64,000 nt of DNA from Lunularia cruciata. Taxonomy: Eukaryota > Streptophyta > Marchantiopsida > Lunulariales > Lunulariaceae. The DNA is taken from NCBI GenBank assembly GCA_948567375.1, contig OX419755.1, forward strand, positions 27,285,001-27,349,000, given 5' to 3'. Under the pieces are notes generated by a model. It saw only the letters and a program-made list of their open reading frames with translations. It did not search any database and was not told the origin of the DNA. Shown here in pieces: positions 48,145 through 61,649 of the stretch (the first letter of the stretch is position 1; each line of letters opens with the position of its first letter). The translations under genes were made by a program, and so were the position numbers.

Positions 48145-51100
48145 ATGGCTTTGGGAGATGCAGTTTTGTTTAGACAGAGGTCTATGGAAGGTATGGCTGG
48201 CGGTCAATTAGGAACTCAACTTTCCTTATCCTCGGTACCGCACACTATGGAGGAGCTCGGTCGAAGAACTGGAGTTCTCGTGGATGAAGCAGAGGAGCCA
48301 GCACAACAGGATGGGGAGATTGGCATCGCGTATTTGCCATATAGTCTCTATCTGTGTGACTTGCGGCATGATGCGGGTGAAACATCCACCTCGTTAGGAC
48401 CTGCGGAGAGCGGTATCGTGTCGAAGTGGAGAATGAAAGACAGAGTGAGTCGCTAGCTCTCATTTCTCGGTCATGCTTTGTTTGGTGGTCGAAGGCTGTG
48501 TCCTTCCAATCGACTCTTCTGCACAAGCGATTGAATTATTTTGACTTGAGTAACAGCAGTGAAGGCGGCTAGCACATCTGTACTCGTCCACTTGTGATAA
48601 ATTTTGAAACGCTTGCCATGAGGAATTAATAGGTACAATATAAGAGTGGAAGCAGCAGTTTCGTTTGACCGTAAACTATCAACAACAATTGCCTGGGGAT
48701 AATCTGAAAGTTGCAGTTGTTCGAGGATTTACCCCCATTCTCGTCAGGGCGTTTATATTCTCTGCTAGCGAGGCGCACTTCAGTGCTCGCCGGTTAGTTG
48801 CAACGAACAGGGAATGAAAGGATTGGTCTCTCACATACATGATCAACTCGCTGTCGTGCTCCGTGAGTCCCGTCCACATTTCTCTCAGGACTGCGTCAAG
48901 GCTGGGCATCACACATATCCAAACTTTCAGAAGTTGTGAAAATTAGCTGTCAGACCCCACCTTCGATTTGGTTGCTTCGTGAAAGATGCATCTTCACACC
49001 CAGTTTCTGTACGTTGTGAACTCAAGGTCATAGGGGTTGTAGATGTGCGAATGGAAGTTTGAGTTCAGTCAGGTACACTCACAACTTACCAGCGGGGAAG
49101 TGGGTTGTAATATGTCTGCGTTACATGTGTATAGTTGCTTCTATTCATTGGCACTCTTGGATCACCTAAGTAACATAGGTTTACCTAAGGAACAGCCCCA
49201 TGCCGTTACTTCTGGATTTCGAGCTGTCTATCGTACCCCCCTGTGGCACTTGGTGTATCAGCCGTGATCCAGAAAATAGTCTACTCCTCAGTTCATGGCT
49301 GCGAATGGATCTGAAGTACAGGTTATGTGTCGATTTGGGCCCGTGATACTGAGGAGGTGATAAGGTTGTACCGGAAGTATCGCTTGGCCTGCCGAGCACC
49401 GCCCGGAAGCGAGCCTGTTGATGAACACGTCTGCGGCATCGCTTCTGCGCGTCTGCGGCATCGCTTCCTTCTACATAGATGATTGCGGTCTGAGATGGTG
49501 AACACAGACCTACATTTCATTTCCCAAATCGGCGATTTACCCTTCGAAATGTAGTCAACGAATTCGACCACTCCGTTTGAGAACATGTCTCAAATACTGG
49601 GTGTAGTCCAGATTATTGCAATCATTCATCTTACTACTTCTCAGCTGCTCTCTCCTGCTCACTACGTAGTGCTTCCGCTCAGCCTGGAAAGCTGCGCTTT
49701 TGTGCATTTCCTTTGGTGATTGTTGCTTATATTACTGTATGGACAAGGCAGTCACACACCGTGCTTGTTAAGAGATCTCCAAGCCTTACTACCTTAATCT
49801 TGTTGACATTGATGCGGGAGTTATGGAATACCTCACAGATCTCTATCTGCTCACTAGATTTCATCTTGCTTGATGTGCATGTGGACGTTATCAACCATAC
49901 GCTTATCTCTCTATTATTCTTGTATTGAAGCATTCTTCCCGAGTGTACTGTAGGCTTTGCTTTTGGGCAGTTGCAAATCCACAGGTGATGCTCTTCGTCA
50001 CGCTCTAGAGAACGGGTAAGTTGCCCACGACTCCCTCGGTAAGATTAGCTAATGCGCCCGATGCTTGATTCAGGAGTGATCGAACAGGAGGTCAATGTCG
50101 TTCAAAAGTATGTCGCATCTAATTCACGCTGTTCTTCTGGTTGGCAGATGAAAACAGGTTGTGTGGCTCTAGTTTTGTGCCTGAATATCGGGGTCGACCC
50201 TCCTGATGTTATCAAGATTTCTCCATGTGCGAGAATGGAGTGCTGGATCGGTATGTCGGAACAACTCTTAAACCTCCGCCCAAAGAGTGGATTACTTCAT
50301 GAAGGGTGATGCTGCCGTATACCGAATCTCCGAGAGGGATGGCTTTGTTCAGTAATGTATATTCTATTATTATCTTGCAGTAGCATTGCCCTATCGTGTC
50401 GTGTCTTCGTGCTTGCGGTAATTAGTTCTAATATATGTATGGTGAATTTGCAGATCCATCGTCCATGCTCCCAGCGAAGGCCCTTGATGCTATTGGGAAG
50501 AACTTGCAAGTACAGTACGAAAGATGGCAGCCTAGAGTACGTATGCCTTGTTGCTCATGATTGCCCTCCAGGACTCTTCCATTCCATGAGAAATCTGAGA
50601 TTTTCTTAAGAGGCTGTCTGATGCTATTCTGTCGTTGCCGCAGGCGAGATACAAACTTCAACCGGATCCAACCGTCGAGGAGGTGAAAAGGCTGTGTTCT
50701 CATTGCCGCAAAAGTGCCAAAAATGAGCGAGTCTTATTTCATTACAATGGACACGGCGTCCCAAGACCGACAGTAAATGGGGAGATTTGGCTGTTCAACA
50801 AGGTATGATTCTATCCTCTGAACTACTGTAAACCTGGAGTCTGGTTACTTTTTCTGCAGACTAGGCGTAGTCTGGTAAGTTAAGCTAATTACAGTAGAGC
50901 AGATGTTGCGATATAGGGCATCTGATATAGGGAGTTCATGTTATGCTGATAGTTTTGCTAGACGTGCAGTTTCTTGCACTTTTCTCAACAAATTGCCTGA
51001 CGGTAGCCGTCACCTTCCTGGATGGACGGTACAGAGTTACACGCAGTATATTCCGTTGTCTGTCTACGAACTCGAGTCGTGGCTGGGCACGCCATCAATA

Positions 51101-51489
51101 TATGTCTTCGATTGTTCAGCCGCAGGCATGATCGTAAATGCGTTTTGCGATGTAAGTGGAGGCCTTTCTCGTTGTCCTTCCATTTTCCTACTCCCTTCCT
51201 CACATGTGTAGCTGCAAATCTAATCTAAATACTCTTTGAACCCGATCTTCTGTTTGGTCTGATAGCTCTCTTGTTCCTTAATCTTACTACCGACCTGCGT
51301 GCTGAATGTTATCTCACAGAGGCCAGATTATGGTGCTGGCAACCCTACGCCCCAGACACCATCTGCTATGAAGGATTGTATACTATTGGCTGCATGTGGT
51401 GCTCATGAGATACTCCCTCAAAACGCAGAGCTTCCAGCAGATGTGTTCACTTCATGCCTCACGACACCCATAAAGATAGCTCTGAGATG
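48145..51489 (+). other. RAPTOR1: RAPTOR exons 1-6: RNC (caspase-like) domain
   Basis: Exons: 48145-48444, 50148-50250, 50454-50536, 50644-50802, 51035-51151, 51320-51489. Signatures are [46 protein letters not shown] and [15 protein letters not shown]. His199 and Cys242 (my numbering) sit where caspases carry their His-Cys dyad; no protease activity is established for RAPTOR, and in animals this face takes part in substrate recognition. A short loop [18 protein letters not shown] after the dyad differs from angiosperm versions. Confidence 0.93.
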
Positions 51490-54400
51490 GTACATTCCTA
51501 TCTTATCGGGCCCAACCACCATATTAACTAGTCAATTGTTAAGGATCTCCTGTGCTGACCTAGTACTTTTAGTTAGCTTGAAAGTTTGTGTGAACGTAGA
51601 GGCGAGAACGCTTGCTGCTCAGCAAGGGATCTGAGGAAACGTTCTGGAAACACTTCTTTCTCAGTTTCACCTCACTTCTAAGCGCATATCTGAGGAAAAA
51701 AGGAATTATGCGGCTGCGTACGTTCACTGCGTACTGCGGTTTCTCTTTTTCTGTCTTTCTTCTTCGAAATTAGTTTGCCATGTAGTGGGGTGTTCGTATT
51801 AAACTTCCGTCTGGACATGTTGGATGATATCACCAGGTTTTGCCCTCGTTCATTACTGAAGGAATCTTTGGATCCTGAACTTATAGATCGAATTCCCGGC
51901 CGACAAAACGACCGCAAAACACCTCTTGGAGAATTAAATTGGATATTCACGGCTATCACTGACACAATCGCCTGGAACGTACTTCCACGTGGTAGGTTAA
52001 TGGGGAAAACCTTGAGTTTGTGTCTGGTATTGCGTAATGTTAGAGATGAGATCTAGGTTTCAGAGGTTCTCAGCTCTCATCGAGGAGATGGTCTGTTGCT
52101 GCAGATTTGTTCCAAAGGTTATTCAGGCAAGACCTTCTTGTGGCAAGCCTCTTTCGAAATTTTCTACTAGCAGAGCGGATTATGAGAGCAGCGAATTGCT
52201 CCCCCCAGTCATATCCAGCCCTACCCCCGACGCACCAGCATCCCATGTGGTATGGTAACTTTTTGTTTAGCTGTGTGATATCTTCTACACACGGGTGACT
52301 AGTTACATGCTCATCTCCTCTTTTGAAACTTTTTCACGACTGATCTCGCCCATCCTCCGCCCTGCGTTTCTCAAGTGGTTGTGCTTTCTTTGATCCTTTA
52401 GGCACGCATGGGACATGGCGGCCGAGATCTGCCTAGCACAATTACCGGACCTGTTAAAAGATCCAAATCTTGAATTTCAAGTAAGTCGTGAAATGCTTTC
52501 TTCACACTGCTCAAACGCGTTGGCGTGTATTTTGGTGTTTAGTGTACCGATAGCCCCTCGCTACAACTGAGAACCGTGATAGACCGTGGTGACATGCTCT
52601 GTCTGTTGTGTTCTGAGTCTTACTGTCTGGACCCCCTGCAGCCAAGTCCGTTTTTCACCGAGCAGCTCACGGCCTTTGAAGTCTGGCTGGAACACGGCAG
52701 CAGCCGGAAGAACCCTCCTGAGCAACTTCCCATAGTACTTCAGGTATTATCACATCTGGAAGAGAACCTCCACGCTTATCCCTCACCCATTCAAGATAAA
52801 ATAAGCTTCCAGTTTAGTTATCAATATTGCAACAAATTGTACCAATGTTTAGATTAGTTCTGTACCTCTAGGGTCTCCTGACATTCGTATCTCCCGTTCT
52901 GGATACTGAGATTAGACCTGACGTGCTCGCAGGTCTTGTTGAGTCAATCTCATCGATTTCGGGCGTTGGTGTTACTTGGTAGATTTCTTGACATGGGAGC
53001 ATGGGCTGTCGATCTGGTAAGAACATCCCATATTCTCTATGTTTAACCAGCTTTGAGAACGCGAATGTCAGGAGATGTGGAATGTCGTTTCTCCAGTCTT
53101 GGCAATATGTTTTACTGACCTAGAAGTTCTATTCTTTCTTGATATAACTCAACCGACGGCTGTGCGCTTAGCTGGCCATACTTGACACATGAACTGCTTT
53201 GGAGCACGTCAAATTAATGATCGATTTCATGCTTTTATAGACTGCGTACATGAGCTATTCTAACTGACGTACCCCTCTAACGTGAGGCCGTGTGCATATG
53301 TACCAAATGCTGATTTTCCCTTCACTGGTATGCAGGCTCTTTCAGTAGGAATCTTCCCCTATGTTCTGAAGCTGCTGCAAACAACTGCTACGGAGCTTCG
53401 TCAGATCCTTGTCTTCATCTGGACGAAGATTCTTGCCCTTGACAAGGTATGAGCGATTGATAGGATATCGAGGGATTGTGGCTGTTTTGCTGCATATTGA
53501 GCTCTAGGAGGTTTAAGCTGAAGACGCCAATGGCACATCACCATGGTGTACTAGCTTGCAGGTCTAGACCCCATTGAACCAGTTCTATGTTTTCATCACT
53601 CTGGCGTATCTTTGATGCAGTCATGCCAGGTAGATTTGGTCAAAGATGGAGGACACCAGTATTTCATAAAGTTTCTTGACAGTGAAGACGTGTGCGCGGA
53701 GCAAAGAGCCATGGCTGCATTTGTCCTTGCTGTAATTGCCGATGGTCATCCAAGGGGACAAACAGCCTGTATACAAGCCGGCCTCATAAATATATGCCTC
53801 GCCCACATACAGGCTGTTTCGGGTGCCGATCCACAGCCCGAGCCTCTTCTCTTGCAATGGCTATGTTTGTGTCTTGGGAAAGTATGGGACGGTGCGCCAG
53901 AGGGTCAAGCTTTGGCTCACAGGGATAATGCTCGAACAACTCTCACTCCACTTTTACAAGAACTTCAACCCGAGGTACCATGGGCTAGGAAAAAGTATAT
54001 TCGACCAGGGTGGGATCGAGTGCGTGTCATTCTTTTTCCTCAGTTTGTGCAAGTTTAACTATCCACTGGTTGGGACATGTGTTCTGGAGTTTCTGGTGTT
54101 TTCAGCACTAAACTATTTGCATTATGATCTTCAGGTTCGCGCATCCGCAACTTACGCCCTGGGGACACTGGTGAAGGTGCATAACCATAGCGAGTCTGCA
54201 GCCTCGGGTGATACTCCTCCAGTAGATGAGGAAGAAGACGAGGAAGGGCTTACAGCTGAACGTGAAATAGCCAAAAGTTTACTCAGAGTTCTCTGCGATG
54301 GGAGCCCCCTTGTGAGGGCAGAGCTTGCAATAGGTGATGAAGATCATTCTTGCAGAAGTGAATCAACTTAACCCAAATAAGTAATAGAAAGTTCACGTTT

Positions 54401-57400
54401 CTAGGGGAAGAATAAATCAGAGGAGAATAACCATTTTAGTTTGTTGTTACACAGTATCTGACGAACTGGTCGTTATGCCTGCAGCTCTGGCTCGGTTGGC
54501 TTATGGTCACAACAGACTTTTCCGTGCCGCTGCCGCAGCCTATTTGAAACCTCCCTCAAGCAGCATGATGTCCCCCACCTTCGCCGCCAGTAGGAACCCT
54601 AGCTACGGTTACACCCAACAGTTAGCCTTTGCCGGGACAAGTATGATAGACCAAAGTGCCGGATTGAGAGTTGGACTGGAAGGAACCACTCCCCCTCGGC
54701 CGTTAAGACCAGTGATGAGCAGTGGCTCACTCCCATCATCTGGAGGTCTTCATGGTTCTCCGTCTGATGTTGGGTACACTGAAGAAGCAAGGTCCCTAGG
54801 CAATGGTCCTTCATCGAATGGAGTTTCTCGAGCTTGGAGACTAAGGGGAGAAGACAGTGGTATATATGTACAGTGCGTTGCCGCAGTATATGCTTTGGCT
54901 AGAGATCCATCTCCTCGAGTCGCCAGTCTTGGGCGGCAAATCTTACGGTCTGTTGGTGTAGAAGTCGTGGTTAAGCCCGTGAGGACAAATAGTGGACCAG
55001 GGCACAACCGCAATGCTTCAGTTCCTGCACTACCACCGACACCCATGCCTAGCGGTCTTGTACGGTCTACATCTTGGGTCGCCTCCACTTCAGGTTCAAC
55101 TTCTTCAGCACTGTGGATCACTCTTGAAAACACAATCTTGCTGCCTGTTCTCTGTCTCAAAGTGTGGTTTCGTATCTGTTCTTCAAATCTTGATCGTCTT
55201 AGCGTAACATTATCATGTGAATCTTACTCTATAAGTTCACTGCAACTCAATAATGACACCAGAGTGGACCGCAGGAAATCTTACGAGTACTTTCCGGACC
55301 CCCCCTCCAAGCCCCCCATCAAGACCAAATTTCCTTACTAGTCCCATGGGAATACGGCGAGTTTCTTCCATGGAACAATTCTCCTCAACAGCATCTACTC
55401 CTCGAGATATGGCAAGGTTGCCTTTACGAATATCTGGAGAAATTGGGATTGCAACTACATCTCCCGTGCCGAGATCAGTCAGTGCCACTGGGTTAGCAGA
55501 GGCAAGTGGAGCATCTGCTGGTCTAGCTTCCGTAAGCATGGAAGCCACGATCCCTACATCAACCTTGTACAGCTGGAGTTGTGGACATTTCTCAAGGCCT
55601 CTACTTGAGCTTACTCAAGAAGATGAAGACGAGGTCCTAGCCAGAAGGGAGGAAAGAGAAAGGGTAGCCCTCGATGGGATGGCGAAATGCCAACATTCGA
55701 GTGAGTGGTTCAGGACAACAAAGAAGTCCACCTTTTTGCTCTTGACCAACCTTATGCCGCTGCAGTCATGGTATCAAGTAGTAATGTTAACCATGTTTGT
55801 TGTTTTCGAATTGGTTACTAAATAGGGTCTTTGTACCTTGTTTAGCCAACTGGACAGATGTGGGTCTCAAAGATTAGAATCTCAGCTGATTATTTTGTCC
55901 CATCTGGGTGCACTTGTATGCTGCTTCCACTAACTGAATCATCGTGGGTCCACGCAGCTGTGAGTAAAGTTAGCGATCAGATAGCTAGCTGGGACACTGC
56001 ATCGGAAATGGGGACCAAGGCTGTGCTGCTACATCCGTTCAACCCTCTAGTTTGTATTGCAGACGAGAAAGAGACCATCAGGTATGTGTACAATTTAGGT
56101 CAGTAGCATCGAGCCTCGTTGGGACGGATAACTTCCCTTTCCTTAGTTCTGGAAGAGTTTCGTGAGCTTGTGAATTGCTTGGACAATCTCGTATTCCGCT
56201 AGTAACCCTCTGGAGACATTGATAACCTTATGCACCTCGTAATAAACTATTTTTATTTCCTATACAGGATATGGAACTATGAGGATACACAAATGATCAA
56301 TTCTTTTGACAACCACAATGCTCCAGACAAGGGGGTCTCGAAGTTGTGTTTGCTCAATGAGCTGGACGACAGCTTATTGCTGGTGGCTTCAAGTAAATCC
56401 TTCACCTGCAAGGATCTTATTTGAGATGTGACATGACCAGTACAACGTACTTCACTTACGGAAGCGTGACTTCTATAATACTTTGAATGTTTTGTTCGTC
56501 GACTGAGAGTCTCTTACTTGTCTTAAAGGTGACGGGAGTGTAAGAGTTTGGAAAGATTATACTCAAAAGGACAACCAGCGTCTGGCCACTGCTTGGCAAA
56601 CAATACAAGGTCACAAACCTGGTTCGAGAGGGATAAGTGCCGTTGTAGACTGGCAGCAGAACACGGGGCTCCTGGTAATCCCTTCACTAGATCTTCTCAT
56701 GAAGGTCATATCTCAATTAGGCGACCTTCAGCTTCCATCTTGAATTAGTGACTGGTAGCCCGCTCCTCACTGTTCTATATTTTGGCTGCGCAGTACGCTT
56801 CTGGCGAGATCTCTTCCATCATGGTTTGGGCCCTGGACCGTGAACTGCCTGTGTGTAGTATACCTTCCCAGTCCGACAGCTGCACATCGGCTATGGTGAG
56901 TTCTCGACTGTGTTTTATACTACGAAATTGTACAAACCCGAAAGGTTGTGTAGTAAAGATCAAATTCTAATTTTTTGTGTTTCTTGGCAGTCCGCATCAC
57001 AAGTTCACGGTGGGTATGTAGCAACAGGCTGTGGAGATGGGTTTGTAAGACTCTATGACATCAGGAAACCGGGATCGTAAGTTACCCATCATTTGTTTCA
57101 TGACATCCACTTTTCATTGGACATTGTATGCGAACTACCCCGTGTTGGCGTGTTGTATCTGTTTTCTCCTCATTCACTATTCGTTGCTGTTTTTTCTTTT
57201 TGAATAGGAATTATTGTCACTATTCACCCTCACTTATGTCATCTCATCTTATCTCGTAATCATGGCCAAGATGAGGGAATAAATAAGATGCTTACACGGC
57301 TTTCAGCTCAAGATATTCTGGATATACTTCCGACAGTTGTCTGGATGCTGTGCTCCTTGATTATCTGAATAAGGCTCCACCTAGAAGTTTTCTTACGGAT

Positions 57401-58349
57401 ACTCTCTGTATCGGCCATTCCTGACTTCCAGGCCTGTCTACCAGCACAAAGCGCACTCTCATAGGGTCGTCGGCATTGACTTCCAACCAGGAATGGAACT
57501 CAACAAGGTAAGAGATTGTCAAGAAAGTTCTTTTAGTTGTCCTCTTTAGTTGTTTTGGTTAGAAAGTCCTCTTTATTTGATTTTGTTTATACTTCCTCCA
57601 AAGGCTTGTCGATTCTGGTAGACAGTTCTTCTGCATACGTCCATGTATTTTTCTCTGACGCCACACGCTTTACTAGCTTTGTATAGAACTTTGTTCCAAC
57701 GGACGGGTTCCATATTCAGAGACTCGGATTTGTCGGGACTTCTCAGAGAAATTGAGTTCTCGTAAAAAGGTTCTGGATTCCATAGTGAACATGTCAGACG
57801 TGGGTATGGAAACTGGTTTACAACGGGTTCTGTATGCCATTCCTCTAATTTGTTGAGACCGGCTTAAGCGCTAGAAATTCTGTACTCGGTTTTGGCTCTT
57901 GCTTGGTAAACATCTGAACCAAACCGAATTATATTGGTGGAAAAATTTCCCACAAGTTGACAGAGTCTTTTCATAGTATTTATTGCTGCCTTGTTTGATG
58001 GCGTGAACAGATGGTTTCAGCGTCAGTTGGTGGAGATATCAAGTTTATAGACATTAGAAATCATGCTACCCCATACTTAACGATCGACGCTCATAAAGGT
58101 CATTTAACGTCTCTAGCGGTCCACAGACATGCTCCAGTAATTGCCAGTGGTTCAATGAAGCAGTTTATCAAAGTCTTCAGTACAAGCGGGGAGCAGCTGA
58201 GCATGGTGCGCTATCATAATAGCTTCCTAGGACAGAGAATAGGACCGGTTAGCTGCTTGCATTTCCATCCGTACAATGTGCTTCTGGCTGCAGGCGCGAC
58301 AGACTCGATTGTGTCAATTTATGCCGGTGAGAGTCTTCACCCCAGATAA
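48145..58349 (+). CDS. RAPTOR1: RAPTOR, TOR complex 1 scaffold (23 exons)
   Basis: Twenty-three exons join in frame across 22 GT-AG introns to encode 1,397 residues; Arabidopsis RAPTOR1B is about 1,344. Order: N-terminal extension and RNC domain (about 75-310), HEAT-type helical repeats (about 330-730), a Ser/Pro-rich linker (about 740-1,060), then C-terminal WD40 repeats (about 1,075-1,395). RAPTOR binds the TOR kinase and brings substrates carrying TOS motifs to it, linking nutrient and energy status to growth; it acts in the cytosol and on endomembranes. The start MALGD matches plant RAPTORs, and exon 1 (300 bp) ends in KWRMKDR, the conserved junction before [12 protein letters not shown]. 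No frameshift or premature stop occurs in the assembled reading frame, so the gene looks functional. Intron 1 is the longest (1,703 bp). Confidence 0.96.
51837..54333 (+). other. RAPTOR1: RAPTOR exons 7-14: helical/HEAT region
   Basis: Exons: 51837-51991, 52105-52249, 52402-52480, 52642-52743, 52933-53016, 53336-53446, 53621-53974, 54135-54333. Conserved strings include [65 protein letters not shown] and [19 protein letters not shown]. This region forms the helical solenoid that docks on TOR. Exon 14 carries an acidic loop (VDEEEDEEG). Confidence 0.93.
54485..55700 (+). other. RAPTOR1: RAPTOR exons 15-16: end of solenoid and Ser/Pro-rich linker
   Basis: Exons: 54485-55093 and 55275-55700. 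After [20 protein letters not shown] comes low-complexity sequence rich in Ser, Pro, Gly and Thr, with a conserved helix ([20 protein letters not shown]) inside. [15 protein letters not shown] and [15 protein letters not shown] are conserved anchors. The linker is the natural place for phosphorylation. The exon 15 donor (TCAG then GTTCAA) is less standard but gives the conserved [11 protein letters not shown] join. Confidence 0.87.
55958..58349 (+). other. RAPTOR1: RAPTOR exons 17-23: WD40 repeats
   Basis: Exons: 55958-56081, 56268-56392, 56529-56674, 56794-56895, 56991-57076, 57432-57507, 58011-58349 (with stop). Blade-ending strings are [45 protein letters not shown] and VSIYAGES, consistent with a seven-bladed propeller. 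[14 protein letters not shown] and [19 protein letters not shown] are strongly plant-RAPTOR-like. The exon 18 and 19 join (GCTTCAA, then acceptor AAAG) uses an AAG acceptor. Confidence 0.9.
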
Positions 58350-61300
58350 GGCAGGTTTTCTCCTTCCTTGTGCCTATAATGCCTTCGCAAATAGCCCTTG
58401 GTCTGGAGAGCAGGTTCCATACTTGTAATTGTGTCGGACTTTAGCATAGTGTGAATTCGAAAAATTCTTTACAATAATGAGTAGGATGAAAGGTGACCTT
58501 TCAGTGTCGGGGTATTTTACAATGTGAATCACATCGCAGTGGCTATCATTGTAGAAACCTCGTCTGGGAAAGATGCTCTTGATGGAGGCGTCAAAAATGT
58601 ATGTATTTATATACTTTTGATTGGGTCGGGTCTCCTGTACAGAATTGTGGACCATCACCTCTACGATGGGGCTGAATGTTATGTGGATACCATTTGTCTT
58701 CCGTTTAAAATTGTCCATGTATCCGGCTCTTGCCCTCACTTGGAAACTTTATGATGGACTATATAAACCATGAATGATGACTTTTGAAATTGGATGGGAG
58801 GACGTTTCTCGCATTCTTACATGAACAAAGTTCGATAAGTCTTATTGATTGCTAACGACGGTATATTTGATTTTTCTGTCGGGTACTCCTGTTCGTTTTT
58901 TCTATGCACACCTGCCTTATATTCCATTAGAGTCGTAGATTGGATGTTGTACTCTTGGTCCCTTTCTCTTCCGGTTTCACGAGTACTTTCTCTGTGTTCC
59001 CCACTTAGCATCTCTTTACTCTTTACTCAAGTATCGTGTCTTCTGCGTGGAGGGGCTGTTGACGTTATGAGTTGTGGTTGACGGCAGTGTTATGTTGGCA
59101 CACGTAGGTCAGGTCACATCAGGTGAAACACAATCAATGTCACCCGACTTAAAACTTGCCCTCGCTTATCCTCTACTAGCGTGGTTGCGTTGCTTCTGAT
59201 TGGTGCCCCGCCGTAGTCATCATTCATTCCATTCATCTTCTTGGGAGGACGGATACCATCTGGTCTGGTCGAAGCTAAAATCATACCGACGCGGTTTACA
59301 GACGGTTCTGCCAACTGCGCTAGTGCTGACTCCGATATGAGGTTAGTTGGTCGGGGCGGATAAACAAGAAGATGGATGTATGGCGTCATTATATCTATGA
59401 CCTGCAATCACTGATTGAATCTCCCGTACGATGTGCGACCAGTCCAGTTAAGATCAACTAGAATATGTCTGTTCAAGCCGTTTATAGTTCCATCGCCTTA
59501 AGAATGCGGGAAATTTGTGCACGAGGGCTCCGGACTAACTTAATAGCTCGATATATAGATCCAGGATTCTTGCAGCAACTCTTCTTCATGGGCTGAAGTC
59601 CTTGTATATTGTTCGTTTATCTAGTTAAGTGTCACGTGAAGTAGAGCAGAACTGTGAAGCGACTGTCTTGTCCGCGCTATGATGTGGCTGAATTAAGTCG
59701 AGTCCGTAGATGTGGTGCAGCTATTTTTTCCTTAACCTCTTCAATGTACAATATAAGTTACTGACATGAAACCTGAGAAAGTGGTAGATTCCAGCTGTTA
59801 CCGCGCCATGATTAGGTTATATCAACGTGCGACGTGTTTTCTGTTTTTGTCTGAAGGTGAAATTGCTCAAACCAGCGGTGTTGAGATTAGAAAGATCAAC
59901 CCTCGAGTGTTGTACAAGATTCAACATGAAACTTATTCTGTTACACAAATGACATGGAGACGAGAGAGAACTAACAGTAAGCTTCCTTCTTGGGCAGAAA
60001 TAAGGTGGGGCGGTTGTCGAGTACAGTTAACCTTTCTGCCTGACATGGAACCAGCAGACATAGCCAGCTTCCTGTAACCATACATCTGGTGCTTGTTGGC
60101 TTGAAATGGAATCTGCCCGACCACTAGTTCGAATTTCAAACAACAGTTTGCAACTTGTAGCCTGATTGGAATTCACCAATTTACAGTCGCGGAGACTAGA
60201 CATGTGAACAGTGCGTATATAGGGTAGAAACCTCCGCCCAAGATTGGATGAGGGAAAATCTCACAAGGAGAGGTCGGACTGTGTATGCAACGTCTGAAAA
60301 TTGGGGATTGCTTTAAGTAACTCGGTGAGGATGAAATCGCATGTATGTTGTGCGCCCAAGGATATGACTGGTAAATTCGTTCCATGCAAAGCTTCTAAAG
60401 GCGGATGAGATGAAATACAGATGGCTGGTACATTCCATGAGTTCAGCTGAAACACGAGGAGCTAGAATTTAACGAACATATAGACGATAAATTACAAGTC
60501 GTGTGTGTACCTCATTGTACCTCGAATGTACCGCTAACGACTTTGCATATTTCTAATAACTATGGAACTAAAATTCCGCCGAGTATGAGAGAGTAGATGA
60601 TTATATTTAGAAGTGTGCTAAATTATGAGAAGTTGCGCAAAAACAAGTCCAATTTGTCATTAAATTTTTCAGTTACTTACCGGATGAGAGAACAAGATAA
60701 TGGCAGTGCAGACAGACAAGTTTAACTCTAAAACACATGGAAATGAAATGAACTACATCCGTCTCACCGTGGACAAGCAATGTGAAAGAAACTAAAAGCA
60801 GGAAAGGAGGAAAACCCTCACTCTAGCCAAATCTAATCAGTACTAACTCTACGAGAATCCGGGGAAGAAAACAATCAATTTAAACTTAAATTATACATGG
60901 TATTTCAATAGGTTTGTAGAAAACTTGAAAGGTAAGGAAAAAACAATAATAAAATTGAATGAATAGTGAAAAAATCTTTAACATTTAAAAGTATAGTAAA
61001 CTATTAGTATAAATTTAAAATTATATATTTAAATTAAAGAAACCAAAAAAAACTATATACTTATATTATAATATGTAAATATATACACTAACTGTATATA
61101 GTAAAAAAACCAAATAAATCAAATTAACCAAATATATATATAAAAACATATAAATATATTATGATATAAAAACAAAATATCTAACAAATTTAATTATCCT
61201 AAACTACTTTAAATCTAATTTCTTTATTAAAATAAATTCACATTATTTATTTATTTATTAAAAAAACTCAGATGTAAAAGAAGAAAAAAAAATTAAATAT

Positions 61301-61640
61301 GTTATATACTTTTTACTTTCATACCATTTTACTTCTAATTAATGAAATTAAATTTAAACACTCAAAGAAAAAAAAAAGAACGGTTTAGAATTTTGAAAGT
61401 TTGTAGTTGTTCCTTTGGACAAGGTATGCTAGTGAGTGATGACTTGGAGATACCTGTAAGATATAGTATGGATTATCCTATGTAAATATGGAGTATAAAT
61501 GTGTAGTATCTTGATGTATTTATTGATTACATTAAATACATAAAAAAATAAAAAAAAATACTGTAACTATGCATAATTTCGGAGTTTTTATAAAGTTAGT
61601 ACTTATTTCTTGGCAAAGTGTATGTTAGTTTAGGGTTTAG
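58350..61640. other. RAPTOR 3' flank, then very AT-rich spacer
   Basis: 58.35-60.5 kb has gene-like composition and probably includes the RAPTOR 3' UTR; its end cannot be read. A 103-codon ORF at 59,766-60,077 and a 97-codon minus ORF at 59,114-59,407 match nothing I know. From about 60.9 to 61.6 kb the DNA is almost entirely A and T, with no gene, up to the decayed retroelement. Confidence 0.5.
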
Positions 61641-61649
61641 GATTTATAG

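Noticed and set aside
54475-55341. 288-codon ORF as a separate gene
   Set aside because: It is RAPTOR exon 15 read through into intron 15; the downstream part loses family similarity exactly after the donor at 55,094.
59766-60077. 103-codon ORF downstream of RAPTOR
   Set aside because: No recognisable motif or repeat and no supporting exon structure; could be 3' UTR or spacer.
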